In this document: positions 7,895 to 16,251 of the stretch, one piece after another
Numbering within the stretch: position 1 is the first letter of the stretch
How the letters are laid out: each line of letters starts with the position of its first letter
Source of the DNA: JBMNTP01 sp050945795
Lineage (GTDB): Bacteria > Bacillota > Clostridia > Christensenellales > MGBC116941
Length of the DNA stretch: 57,928 nt
NCBI GenBank assembly: GCA_050945795.1
Contig: JBMNTP010000009.1
Coordinates: 1 to 57,928, forward strand
Direction of reading: 5' to 3'
Notes under the pieces: model-generated
What the model saw: the letters and a program-made list of their open reading frames with translations, nothing else
Told to the model about the DNA's origin: nothing
The model's database searches: none
Program-made: the position numbers and the translations under genes

Positions 7895-9763
7895 TTGGGT
7901 AACATACGCATTCTAGATAAAAGCGTATATGAGAAGATAGCGGCGGGGGAGGTTATAGAACGACCGGCTTCTGTCATAAAAGAGCTGGTTGAAAACTCCA
8001 TTGATGCCGGAGCGACTACCATAACCGTTGAGATAAAAGGCGGCGGCGTTGATTACATGCGTGTTACCGATAACGGCAGAGGAATAGCCGCGGAAGACGC
8101 TGAACTAAGCTTTCTAAGGCACGCCACCAGCAAAGTATACAGCGAGGATGACCTAAACGCCATATCAACGCTCGGCTTTCGCGGCGAGGCACTTTGCAGC
8201 GTTGCGGCGGTGGCGTCAGCCGAGATTACTACAAGGCCGGAGCCAGCGGAAACAGGCGTTTATGTAAAGGCACAGGGTGGGGAGATACTCGAAACAAGGC
8301 AGGCGGGATGCCCGGCAGGCACGACGGTCCAGGTTAGAAAGCTGTTTTTTAACACACCGGCGCGCCTTAAATTTCTTAAAAAGGCGGGCGGGGAAACAGC
8401 TCAGGTAACCGATCTCGTTTCAAGGTTTATACTTTCAAAGCCGAAAATATCGTTTAAATACATATCAAACGGCAGAATAATATATCACAGCCCTGGCGAC
8501 GGCATGTTAAGGTCGGCGGTGTATTGCATATACGGCGGAGATGTAGCAAAAATGTGCAGCGAGATTGATTACGCGGCGGGCAACCTTTCTTTTCAGGGGC
8601 TTGCCGGAGCGCCGGACGCGGCAAGGGCAAACCGCACGCACCAGACTATATTTGTAAACGGCAGATATATAAAAAGTGCCAAAATATCGTTTACGGTCGC
8701 CCGCGCTTACGGCAACAGGCTTATGACCGGCAAATTTCCGTTTTTCGTATTGAACATAGACCTGCCGTTTGATGCGGTGGATGTAAATATACACCCGAAC
8801 AAGCTTGAGGTGCGCTTTAGAAACGAAGATGAGGTAATGCGCGGAGTGTTCCACGCCGTATCAGAGGCGATGCCGCAAGAGACAGGAGCAAAATCGCTGC
8901 TGTTTGACAGGATTGAGGAACAACCGGCTCTAGACAACTCAAATACAAGCGATATAGCGCCGGGTTTAAACAAAGACTTTTTCAAGGGCTCGCAAATGCA
9001 AATTGACAAGCCGGACAGGCTTGATGCGTCTGATTTATTTATAAACGATATTGATGCCAAAAGGCGGGGTATAATACTACGGGAGGACGATGACGTCTCC
9101 CCGCACCACGATATAACCGCGCGTACAAGCGATGAGCCGCCAGCATCCGAAGAGATGCAAGCGGAGCAGAAGCGTATGGATGGAGTTTTAGCCGGTGATA
9201 TTGAAGTTATGGGCGCGCTGTTTGATACGTATATACTCGCACAGTACCGCGACGAGCTTATTATGATAGATCAGCATGCCGCGCATGAACGCTTGCTATA
9301 TGATGAGTATAAAGCGGCATTTGACAGGCGTGCGGTAGTTTCACAGCCACTGCTTTCTCCAGAGGTTGTGGAAATAACGGCGGCGGAAAAAGAGCTGGTT
9401 ATGGAAAACCTTGAGCTTTTTTCATCGCTGGGCTTTGTGATAGAGGATTTTGGCGCGGCGATAGCCGTAAGAGAAACGCCGATGTTGTTAGGGCAGCCAC
9501 AGCCAAGAAAGCTTATACCCGAGCTTTTGGACAGGCTGGATAGTATTTCGTTCTCTCAGCCCAAGCTTAAGCGGGAGGCTCTTATAATGTCGGCATGTAA
9601 GCATGCGGCGAAAGGCGGGGACAAGCTAAACCAAGCTGAGATACTAGCCCTTATAGAAGATACGTTTAAAAGCGAATCGCCACTTACTTGCCCGCATGGG
9701 CGGCCCATTATTATAAGAATAAAGAAATATGACATAGAAAAGAGCTTTAAAAGGCAGATATGA
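7895..9763 (+). CDS. mutL: DNA mismatch repair protein MutL (endonuclease type)
   Basis: MutL links MutS to strand incision. The GHKL ATPase motifs ELVENSIDAGAT, DNGRGI and FRGEAL are all present. The C-terminal domain carries DQHAAHE and CPHGRP, which mark MutL proteins with their own metal-dependent nicking activity. In the extended motif DQHA(x)2E(x)4E, the last position reads Asp followed by Glu (YDE), a conservative variation. 622 residues, TTG start directly after the mutS stop, with GGAGG inside the end of mutS. The stop overlaps miaA by 4 bases. Confidence 0.96.
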   Translation: MGNIRILDKSVYEKIAAGEVIERPASVIKELVENSIDAGATTITVEIKGGGVDYMRVTDNGRGIAAEDAELSFLRHATSKVYSEDDLNAISTLGFRGEALCSVAAVASAEITTRPEPAETGVYVKAQGGEILETRQAGCPAGTTVQVRKLFFNTPARLKFLKKAGGETAQVTDLVSRFILSKPKISFKYISNGRIIYHSPGDGMLRSAVYCIYGGDVAKMCSEIDYAAGNLSFQGLAGAPDAARANRTHQTIFVNGRYIKSAKISFTVARAYGNRLMTGKFPFFVLNIDLPFDAVDVNIHPNKLEVRFRNEDEVMRGVFHAVSEAMPQETGAKSLLFDRIEEQPALDNSNTSDIAPGLNKDFFKGSQMQIDKPDRLDASDLFINDIDAKRRGIILREDDDVSPHHDITARTSDEPPASEEMQAEQKRMDGVLAGDIEVMGALFDTYILAQYRDELIMIDQHAAHERLLYDEYKAAFDRRAVVSQPLLSPEVVEITAAEKELVMENLELFSSLGFVIEDFGAAIAVRETPMLLGQPQPRKLIPELLDRLDSISFSQPKLKREALIMSACKHAAKGGDKLNQAEILALIEDTFKSESPLTCPHGRPIIIRIKKYDIEKSFKRQI

Positions 9764-10710
9764 CAAAGCGAAAACCCACAATATTAATAGTTGGCGGGCC
9801 TACTGCGTCGGGAAAAACGTCGGCGGCAGTTGAAGCTGCGCTGTTGCTTAACGGCGAAATTGTAGGCGCCGACAGTATGCAGATATATAAACGTCTGTCC
9901 ATAGGAACGGCAAAACCCGACACCGCCGAGATGAAGGGCGTACCGCACCATATGATAGATATAGTTGAGCCAAGCGTAAGCTATGACGTGGCCCGATATC
10001 GTGAACAGGCGGCACTCTGCATAGACGGCATATTATCGCGCGGCCGTCTGCCTATTATATGCGGCGGCACCGGACTTTACATTGCATCGCTTATTTATGG
10101 TATGGATTTAGGCGGCGCGCCTCCTGATGAGGATTTAAGGGCTTCACTGCTGGATGTACTGAAAAAAGACGGAAAAGAGAAACTGCATCTGATGCTCAAG
10201 CAGGCTGACGCCAAAGCCGCAGAAAGAATACACGAGAACGACACAAGGCGTGTGATGCGCGCGATAGAGGCAGCGGGGCAGGGTGGTAACATAAAAAAAG
10301 GCTTTAGAAGTAAGCCGGGTCGCTATAATTATGTTTTTACAGCGCTAAATATGGATAGAATGTTATTATATGACAGAATAAACGCCAGGGTTGATAAAAT
10401 GATAGAGAGAGGGCTTATAGGCGAGGTTGAGGGGCTGCTGCGTGAAGGAATCGCAGCCGAATCGACGGCGCTAGGATTTATAGGCTATAAGGAAATAACG
10501 GCGCATTTGCTTAGTGGCGTGCCTCTTATAGAGTCAATAGAGGCTATGAAGCGCAATACCCGGCGTTATGCCAAAAGGCAGCTGACATGGCTAAACAGAG
10601 AAAACTGCGTTTGGATAGACGCGGGCGGCGTTAATGCTAAAGCCATGGCCGCTAAAATAGCTCAGATATTTAGAAATAATATAATTGAGGGGGATTCAAA
10701 TGGTTGCTAG
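9760..10710 (+). CDS. miaA: tRNA dimethylallyltransferase
   Basis: MiaA transfers an isopentenyl group to A37 of tRNA, the step before MiaB. P-loop GPTASGKT lies near residue 13 after a hydrophobic strand, followed by the family motif GADSMQIYK. Length 316 fits the family. Its ATG overlaps the mutL TGA. The end of the gene overlaps the start of hfq by 11 bases, the common miaA-hfq arrangement. Confidence 0.96.
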   Translation: MTKRKPTILIVGGPTASGKTSAAVEAALLLNGEIVGADSMQIYKRLSIGTAKPDTAEMKGVPHHMIDIVEPSVSYDVARYREQAALCIDGILSRGRLPIICGGTGLYIASLIYGMDLGGAPPDEDLRASLLDVLKKDGKEKLHLMLKQADAKAAERIHENDTRRVMRAIEAAGQGGNIKKGFRSKPGRYNYVFTALNMDRMLLYDRINARVDKMIERGLIGEVEGLLREGIAAESTALGFIGYKEITAHLLSGVPLIESIEAMKRNTRRYAKRQLTWLNRENCVWIDAGGVNAKAMAAKIAQIFRNNIIEGDSNGC

Positions 10711-10948
10711 CAGGCCGACTATAGTTCTTCAGGATGTGTTTTTAAATCAGGTAAGAAAAGAAAAAACCAAAGTTGTAGTTACTTTTATGGACGGGGAGAC
10801 CATTAGCGGATATGTTAAAGGTTTCGACCTTTATGCAATAATACTTGAAAGCGATAAAAGGCAACTCATGCTTTACAAGCATTCGGTATCCCGTATAATG
10901 CCTGAAATTCCTGTCAATTTTACTCCTGACAGACAAAGGCAAGTCTAA
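10700..10948 (+). CDS. hfq: RNA chaperone Hfq
   Basis: 82 residues with both Sm motifs; the second reads YKHSVSRIMP, the usual YKHA(I/V)S site. Hfq forms a hexamer that binds U- and A-rich RNA. The chosen start is ATG 10700, with GAGGGGG (10687-10693) 6 bases upstream. An in-frame TTG at 10685 lies before that site and would add five unrelated residues, so it was rejected. The gene begins inside the end of miaA. Confidence 0.95.
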   Translation: MVASRPTIVLQDVFLNQVRKEKTKVVVTFMDGETISGYVKGFDLYAIILESDKRQLMLYKHSVSRIMPEIPVNFTPDRQRQV

Positions 10949-10987
10949 TAGACGAGTAAAAAATTTAGATTGGATGCGGGGAGCGAC

Positions 10988-12244
10988 ATGCTTAAAGATT
11001 TATACAATAGCGATAGCCGGATTTACCGGCTTATAAATGATGCCGAGAAAAGAGCCGAAGAAGGCTTTTTATCTATCGATGAAATCGAAATGCATAATCA
11101 AATAAAGGTTTTAGACGCGTTCCAGAAAAACAGCGTTTCATCCCGACACTTTATGCCGTCCACCGGTTACGGCTATGGCGATGAAAGCCGCGACATGCTA
11201 GAGCGCGTTTTTGCCGACGCTCTTGGCTTTGATGACGCGCTGGTGCGCCCGCATATAACCTGCGGAACACATGCGCTGTCGGTTTGCCTTTTCGCCATGC
11301 TTGATCCGGGCGATACCGCGCTGTTCCTGGGCCGGCCTTACGATACACTTGATGATACTATAAAAGGCGGGTACGGCAGCCTTGAAAGCTACGGCATTAA
11401 AAGCGAAATTCTGCCGCTTAAAGACGGTCTTCCGGACATTGAGGCGGCGCTTGTAAGGCTTAAGAGCGACGCTGATATAAAGCTTGTTTATATGCAGCGC
11501 TCGCGCGGATACGAGTGGCGGCACGCACTAAAGGCCACATATATAAATGAGGCGGCGGCAAGGCTTAAATCGCTGCGGCCGGATATAAGGATTATGGTTG
11601 ATAACTGCTATGGTGAGTTTACCGAAAAAGACGAGCCATATTTAGCCGACGGCATAGCCGGTTCACTTATAAAGAACATTGGCGGCGGCATTGCTCCGAC
11701 CGGCGGTTATATAGCCGGCAGCGCTGAAATTGTCGAGAGAGCGGCTAAAACGCTTAATACGCCGGGTTTGGGGCGCGAAACCGGCTCTTACGCCGCCTTG
11801 TACACGCCTTATTATCAAGGCTTATTCCTTGCGCCGCATGTGGTGGCGCAAAGCCTTAAAGGAGCTGCTTTATTCGCGGCTATATTCGAACTGTTAGGTT
11901 ACGACACGTTGCCTCGCGCTAATGACACGCGCTCGGACATTATACAGGCGGTACGCTTTGGCGATGAGGAGCTTTTAAAAGCCTTTTGCCGCGGCGTTCA
12001 AAAGGCATCGCCCATAGACAGCATGGCGGTGCCGGAGCCTTGGGATATGCCGGGATACAGGCATAAGGTTATAATGGCGGCGGGGGCGTTTATACAGGGA
12101 TCGTCCATAGAATTGAGCGCAGACGCGCCTATACGGCCGCCATACGCGGCTTATATACAGGGCGGCCTTACATATTCGCATGTAAAAGCTGCGGCCGCTA
12201 TAACGCTTGATTATATGATGAGGGGCGGATACTTAACTATTTAG
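10988..12244 (+). CDS. YnbB-type PLP-dependent enzyme (methionine gamma-lyase family / aluminium resistance protein)
   Basis: About 418 residues with the fold-type I PLP-enzyme look. It has a THALS motif in the cofactor region, an MVDNCYGEFTE strand with the Asp that contacts the pyridine ring, and a lysine in SLIKNIGGGIAPTGGY as the likely Schiff-base residue. The family is widespread in Firmicutes next to hfq (ynbB in Bacillus); its true substrate is not settled. ATG 10988 follows GGGGAG (10978-10983) by 4 bases; a TTG at 10970 is a less likely start. It converges with lexA and overlaps it by 4 bases. Confidence 0.85.
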   Translation: MLKDLYNSDSRIYRLINDAEKRAEEGFLSIDEIEMHNQIKVLDAFQKNSVSSRHFMPSTGYGYGDESRDMLERVFADALGFDDALVRPHITCGTHALSVCLFAMLDPGDTALFLGRPYDTLDDTIKGGYGSLESYGIKSEILPLKDGLPDIEAALVRLKSDADIKLVYMQRSRGYEWRHALKATYINEAAARLKSLRPDIRIMVDNCYGEFTEKDEPYLADGIAGSLIKNIGGGIAPTGGYIAGSAEIVERAAKTLNTPGLGRETGSYAALYTPYYQGLFLAPHVVAQSLKGAALFAAIFELLGYDTLPRANDTRSDIIQAVRFGDEELLKAFCRGVQKASPIDSMAVPEPWDMPGYRHKVIMAAGAFIQGSSIELSADAPIRPPYAAYIQGGLTYSHVKAAAAITLDYMMRGGYLTI

Positions 12245-12840
12245 CCGAATTTACGCACAAGACCGGCAACTTTGCCGAGTATAACGGCGGAAGGCGCAAT
12301 TATAGGCTCCATGGCCGGATTTTCGGGCTGGAGCCTAATATGTCCGTTTTCTTTGAAAAAGCGTTTTACCGTCGCTTCATCGTCTATAAGAGCGACGACG
12401 ATTTCGCCGTTTTCAGCCGATGATACGCGGTTTACTATCAGCCTGTCGCCATCGTATATACCGGCGTTTATCATGCTGTCGCCTTTGACGTCGAGTATAA
12501 AATGTTCGTCGCCTTTGAAATAGCCTTTAGGTATGGGGAAATACCCGTCAAAGTTTTCATGCGCGAGTATGGGTCTGCCCGCCGTTACAACGCCGACTAT
12601 TGGTATGCCTATAGAGGAATTAGACTTTACTCCGGTGCTGCTTATGGCGCGGTTTTTAAAGGCGCTTTTTTGTATAAGCCCCTTTTTTTCCATTCTGCTT
12701 AAATGCCCGTGAACGGTGGATGTAGAGCTTAAACCCACCCCGGCGCATATTTCTCGAACAGTGGGGGGGTAGCCATATTCCGAAGTATATCTTTCAATAA
12801 AGGCAAGTATTTCCTGTTGCTTAGTTCCTCTTTTTGACAA
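12241..12840 (-). CDS. lexA: SOS regulator LexA
   Basis: LexA represses DNA-damage genes and cleaves itself when RecA is activated. The N-terminal winged helix (residues 1-65) precedes the self-cleavage site VVTAGRP (Ala87-Gly88) and the Ser-Lys dyad (Ser122 in GDSMINAG, Lys159 in ATVKRF). The start is set at TTG 12840, with AGAGGG 8 bases upstream; the in-frame GTG at 12849 touches that site and is unlikely. The promoter upstream overlaps an SOS box, so the gene should be autoregulated. Confidence 0.96.
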   Translation of the reverse strand: MSKRGTKQQEILAFIERYTSEYGYPPTVREICAGVGLSSTSTVHGHLSRMEKKGLIQKSAFKNRAISSTGVKSNSSIGIPIVGVVTAGRPILAHENFDGYFPIPKGYFKGDEHFILDVKGDSMINAGIYDGDRLIVNRVSSAENGEIVVALIDDEATVKRFFKENGHIRLQPENPAMEPIIAPSAVILGKVAGLVRKFG

Positions 12841-12906
12841 TGCAATCACCCTCTGTGTAAAAGTATGAGTGTTCTGGTATAATGTTAATATTATAATGTT
12901 ATTGTA

Positions 12907-12935
12907 AGAATATAATAAACCTGTGCGGATGTCAA
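12907..12935 (-). promoter_or_regulatory. lexA promoter
   Basis: Read on the minus strand: TTGACA (12935-12930), a 17-base spacer, then TATTCT (12912-12907). The -35 box overlaps the SOS operator. Confidence 0.75.
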
Positions 12936-12946
12936 ACTAATGTTCG
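12933..12946. promoter_or_regulatory. SOS box (LexA operator)
   Basis: Minus-strand reading CGAAC-ATTA-GTTTG matches the Gram-positive LexA site CGAAC-N4-GTTCG with one mismatch. It covers part of the lexA -35 box and lies 19 bases before the start of the cysteine-rich gene on the plus strand, so it may serve both. Confidence 0.8.
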
Positions 12947-12964
12947 CATAAAAGGGGAATGATA

Positions 12965-13144
12965 ATGGCGACAAAAGAATGTGTATTATACGATAGGGTA
13001 TGCATCAATTGCAAGGAATGCTCGGTATGCGATCTTGATCATACAAAAACATGTGATAACTGCTGTATGTGCCTTGATGAGGCTGATTATAATGCCATAA
13101 CGATATCAGGAGTTGAATGGGCAAAGCCTAAATCGGAGGCTTAA
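12965..13144 (+). CDS. Small nine-cysteine protein beside lexA
   Basis: 59 residues with nine Cys between positions 6 and 36, spaced C-x6-C-x2-C-x2-C-x2-C-x7-C-x2-CC-x-C. The arrangement suggests a small zinc- or Fe-S-binding protein. I know no established function. AAAGGGG (12951-12957) is 7 bases from ATG 12965 but only 1 from ATG 12959, so the inner start is chosen. It is divergent from lexA across one SOS box, and its stop overlaps the end of the recombinase by 4 bases. LexA control is inference. Confidence 0.75.
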   Translation: MATKECVLYDRVCINCKECSVCDLDHTKTCDNCCMCLDEADYNAITISGVEWAKPKSEA

Positions 13145-14187
13145 TCGTCGTCACGGATTTTAAAGGCATTGGCGGCGCGTTTTCGTGAATCTTCGCTTAT
13201 GGCAGCGTAGTGCCGCCGTGTAGTATTTACATCTTTATGATCGAGCACGTCGGCGACAAGGTAAATGTCGCCAACTTCACGATAAAGCATTGTTCCGTAT
13301 GTGCTGCGCAATTTGTGCGGCGATATGTTCTTTAAAGGCGCGGCGTGGCTCGCGTATTTTTTTACCAAATCCTGCACAGCCCTAACCGATATTCGTCTTT
13401 TTTGCAGCGACAGGAAAAGCGCGTTTTCGTGTCCCTCAAGTGCTACAATGTCTCTGCGTTCTTCAATATACTCTAAAAGTGCGGCTCTTGTTTCCTCGCC
13501 AAAATACAGTATCGTCTGATTACCGCCTTTTCTAGTTACACGCAGGCTGTTGGCGGAAAAATCAACATCGTCAAGGCTTATGCCAACAAGCTCGCTTACG
13601 CGTATTCCTGTGCCTAAAAAAAGCGTAATAAGCGCCTTGTCGCGCCGTGCGGTCAGACGATGGTATTTTTTCTGTTTATCGCTCAGATCTTCGCCCGATT
13701 CGGCGACATCTATAAGCCGAGCCGCCTCATCAGCCTCAAGCCTTATTATGGGCTTGTCATGTATCTTTGGCAGGTCAACAAGCGCCGCGACATTGGACGG
13801 CAGCTTGCCTTTTTTATAGAAATAGTTTAAAAAGGAGCGTATGCTTGATAGTTTTCGTTTCTTGCCCCGATCATGGTTTTCGTATTCCTGCTCATCATCG
13901 GCATAATAACTTAGGTATTCTGCAAACATCTCAATATGCGTTGACGTGATGCGCTCCATATCCTTTAGTGCGATGTCTTCGGCAGGCATATTCTTAAAAT
14001 AAGCCACTCGCTCCGAAAGAAACTTAAAAAACAGCCTTAAATCGTATGCGTAGGCTGTACGGGTTAATACCGATGTATTAGGCTCAACGCCGCGGAAAAA
14101 CTCATAGCAAAATTCCGGCAATGTGTTTATTATATTACGCAGCTTTTCTATTTGTGTTTTATTAAGGGAAGAACGATAATCAGCCAT
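13141..14187 (-). CDS. XerC/XerD-like tyrosine recombinase
   Basis: 348 residues, of the phage-integrase family. An N-terminal core-binding domain (about 25-140) precedes the catalytic domain. The full catalytic set is visible: Arg196 (GTGIRVSEL), Lys220, His291 and Arg294 (HKLRSTYG), His317 (LDHKDV) and the nucleophile Tyr327. It could be the chromosome-dimer resolvase or a relative. No attachment site or phage gene is nearby, and the housekeeping surroundings argue against a mobile-element integrase. It has its own promoter and a leader with a hairpin. Confidence 0.88.
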   Translation of the reverse strand: MADYRSSLNKTQIEKLRNIINTLPEFCYEFFRGVEPNTSVLTRTAYAYDLRLFFKFLSERVAYFKNMPAEDIALKDMERITSTHIEMFAEYLSYYADDEQEYENHDRGKKRKLSSIRSFLNYFYKKGKLPSNVAALVDLPKIHDKPIIRLEADEAARLIDVAESGEDLSDKQKKYHRLTARRDKALITLFLGTGIRVSELVGISLDDVDFSANSLRVTRKGGNQTILYFGEETRAALLEYIEERRDIVALEGHENALFLSLQKRRISVRAVQDLVKKYASHAAPLKNISPHKLRSTYGTMLYREVGDIYLVADVLDHKDVNTTRRHYAAISEDSRKRAANAFKIRDDD

Positions 14188-14217
14188 TTTTACAACATCT
14201 CCGCCGCTTATAATAAT

Positions 14218-14246
14218 AGCGATATGCTTGCATCAGCATAATCGCT
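14218..14246. other. Hairpin in the recombinase leader
   Basis: AGCGATATGCT (14218-14228) pairs with AGCAT-a-ATCGCT (14235-14246): 11 base pairs with one bulged base and a 6-base loop. It lies between the recombinase promoter and its start codon. No T-run follows on the minus strand. Confidence 0.4.
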
Positions 14247-14276
14247 TTTGTGCTTCTAAATAAACCCTATAAGCCT

Positions 14277-14305
14277 ATGATAGCGCTAAATGGTCTTTCC
14301 GTCAA
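14277..14305 (-). promoter_or_regulatory. Promoter of the recombinase gene
   Basis: Minus strand: TTGACG (14305-14300), a 17-base spacer, TATCAT (14282-14277). This gives a leader of about 85 bases. Confidence 0.6.
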
Positions 14306-14393
14306 TACTATTCGTAAAACTTGTGTTTCGCGCAGGGTATAACATATATTAGATAAATAGAATTGTTCAAAATCACAGCATATTGCCGGCATG

Positions 14394-14852
14394 TTACGCT
14401 TCGGACGCGCCCTTCCCCATATTGCGCTTTACCTCGGCTACTGCCAGCTTATCGCAACGGTTATTATATTCGTTATCGCTATGGCCTTTAACTTTTATAA
14501 ACCGCACCTGATGCATCTTTGTATATTCTATAAGCAGCTTCCAAAGGTCTTGATTTTCAACAGGCATCTTCTTGCTGTTTTTCCAGCCATTGCGCTGCCA
14601 TGCAATTATCCAGCCGTTGTTAAAAGCGTTATGCAGATAAGCGCTGTCCGTATACAGCTTTACGCTGCACGGCTCCTTAAGCGCCTGTAATCCGGCAATC
14701 GCCGCGAAAAGCTCCATGCGGTTATTCGTAGTATCGATGGCAAAACCTGAAATCTCTTTTTCCAAGCCTTTATATATAAGTATTGCCGCCCAGCCTCCGG
14801 GGCCAGGATTGCCAGAGCACGCGCCGTCGGTATATATCTCTACTTCCTTCAA
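14394..14852 (-). CDS. rnhA: Ribonuclease HI
   Basis: RNase HI cuts the RNA strand of RNA-DNA hybrids. From TTG 14852 the protein has 152 residues and the catalytic carboxylates fall at Asp9, Glu47, Asp69 and Asp134, almost the E. coli spacing (10, 48, 70, 134). His124 matches the flexible catalytic His loop. GGAGGAGGG lies 8 bases before this TTG. The longer open frame beginning at 14951 overlaps proC and adds unrelated residues, so it is rejected. It follows proC closely on the same strand. Confidence 0.95.
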   Translation of the reverse strand: MKEVEIYTDGACSGNPGPGGWAAILIYKGLEKEISGFAIDTTNNRMELFAAIAGLQALKEPCSVKLYTDSAYLHNAFNNGWIIAWQRNGWKNSKKMPVENQDLWKLLIEYTKMHQVRFIKVKGHSDNEYNNRCDKLAVAEVKRNMGKGASEA

Positions 14853-14895
14853 ATCCCTGCCCTCCTCCCCTGTTTGCGACAAATGTAAGTATATG

Positions 14896-15702
14896 TCAAT
14901 TGTTTTTTGCCATATCAGCCGACTTATTAACGCTTGCCGCCACCGCTTCAATTATAGCGCTGCGATATCCCTGTTTTTCAAGCACGCGGACAGCTTCTAT
15001 TGTTATACCGCCTGGCGAGCACACATCGTCTTTAAGCTGCGCTGTATGCTTGTCCGATTCAAGAGCAAGCTTGGCGCCGCCAAGCACCGCCTGAGCCGCC
15101 ATATCGATGCTCTGGGCGCGTGAAAGGCCGTGCAGTACCCCGGCGTCGGCAAGCGATTCTATAAGCATAAACGCGTACATGCTGCCGGCGCTCGCTATAG
15201 CGGTAACAGCATCAAAGTGCTTTTCTTCTATTATGGCGGTTGATCCGGATGCGTCAAATATGGAGCGTATAAAATCGATGTCGGCTTTTTCAAAGCTGCT
15301 GCCGTCCGCTAACGCTGTAAACGACTCGGCTACCAGCAGCGAAGTGTTTGGTATAACGCGCAGTACGCGGCTGCCCGGCAAAGCGTCGGACAGCATGCGT
15401 GTTGTCCAAGCCGCTGCTATTGATACGGTTTTTATAGGCACGCCCATAGCCTTTATTTCATCCGCCACCTGTTTTATAAACACAGGTTTGACAGCAAGAA
15501 ACACATATTCGCTGTTCGCCACCACTTCTTCATTGCTTGAAGCGGCTGATATACCTGTCTCTCCGCAAAATTCTGCGAGTTTATCGGCATCTAAATCCGA
15601 GGCACATATAAGATTTGGCTGTATAATATCTTTATTGATAATGCCTTTTATAATCGCTTTGGCCATGTTGCCGCAGCCTATAAAACCTATTTTATACTTC
15701 AT
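14896..15702 (-). CDS. proC: Pyrroline-5-carboxylate reductase
   Basis: ProC makes the last step of proline synthesis, reducing pyrroline-5-carboxylate with NAD(P)H. The N-terminal Rossmann motif IGFIGCGNMAKAI is intact, and the C-terminal helical dimer domain contains the SPGGITIEAV block. 268 residues from ATG 15702, with GGAGG 8 bases upstream; an in-frame TTG at 15717 includes that ribosome site and is rejected. proA lies 28 kb away and proB is not in the window. Confidence 0.95.
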   Translation of the reverse strand: MKYKIGFIGCGNMAKAIIKGIINKDIIQPNLICASDLDADKLAEFCGETGISAASSNEEVVANSEYVFLAVKPVFIKQVADEIKAMGVPIKTVSIAAAWTTRMLSDALPGSRVLRVIPNTSLLVAESFTALADGSSFEKADIDFIRSIFDASGSTAIIEEKHFDAVTAIASAGSMYAFMLIESLADAGVLHGLSRAQSIDMAAQAVLGGAKLALESDKHTAQLKDDVCSPGGITIEAVRVLEKQGYRSAIIEAVAASVNKSADMAKNN

Positions 15703-15819
15703 TAAAAGCACCTCCAAAACGGCTATAAATCAAGGAAGGAATATACTCCCTAATATAAAAGTATAGCATATTAAAGCGGCAAAGTCATGGAATTACAGCG
15801 CCTGGACAGTTTGAATTAT

Positions 15820-15844
15820 AAAAAATCCCCCCGCTAAAGCGGGG
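15820..15844 (-). terminator. Terminator after iscU
   Basis: Minus strand: CCCCGC-TTTA-GCGGGG (15844-15829) followed by GG, A and a run of T to about 15820. A clear intrinsic terminator for the isc cluster. Confidence 0.88.
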
Positions 15845-15873
15845 AGATTAACGATTTTCTACTCGAAGTTTGT

Positions 15874-16251
15874 TCAATCTTTATTCTCATTCTTTTTAAG
15901 GTAATCCTCAATCGCCGATTTTATACCTTCCTCAGCAAGCATAGAGCAGTGCATTTTAAGAGGTGGCAGTCCGTCAAGCGCCTCGGCTACAGCAGCGTTT
16001 GTAATAGCCAAAGCTTCTTCTACAGTGCGCCCTTTTACAAGCTCTGTAGCCATGCTGCTTGTAGCGATAGCAGCGCCGCAACCAAATGTTTTAAACTTGC
16101 AATCGACTATACGATTATCCTCAACTTTAATCGATATTTTCATTATATCCCCGCATTTGGGGTTTCCCACCATGCCTACGCCGTCTGCGTTCTCAATCTC
16201 GCCGACGTTGCGCGGATTGGTGAAATGATCCATAACCTTTTCGCTATACAA
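15874..16251 (-). CDS. iscU: Fe-S cluster scaffold IscU/NifU
   Basis: The scaffold receives sulfur from IscS and assembles Fe-S clusters for transfer to apoproteins. 125 residues with the three ligand cysteines Cys33 (NPKCGD), Cys58 (FGCGAA) and Cys102 (MHCSML), plus Asp35. It overlaps the end of iscS by 8 bases. In the Clostridia this pair with an Rrf2 regulator is the standard minimal isc cluster; no hscA or hscB follows. Confidence 0.95.
   Translation of the reverse strand: MYSEKVMDHFTNPRNVGEIENADGVGMVGNPKCGDIMKISIKVEDNRIVDCKFKTFGCGAAIATSSMATELVKGRTVEEALAITNAAVAEALDGLPPLKMHCSMLAEEGIKSAIEDYLKKNENKD

Noticed and set aside
13141..14187. Recombinase as sign of a prophage or integrative element
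   Set aside because: No direct repeats, tRNA, or phage genes nearby; neighbours are core genes.
14853..14951. N-terminal extension of rnhA
   Set aside because: Overlaps proC; catalytic residue spacing matches only the shorter form.
15107..15766. 219-aa plus-strand open frame
   Set aside because: Antisense to proC, with Ser/Ala-rich shadow composition.
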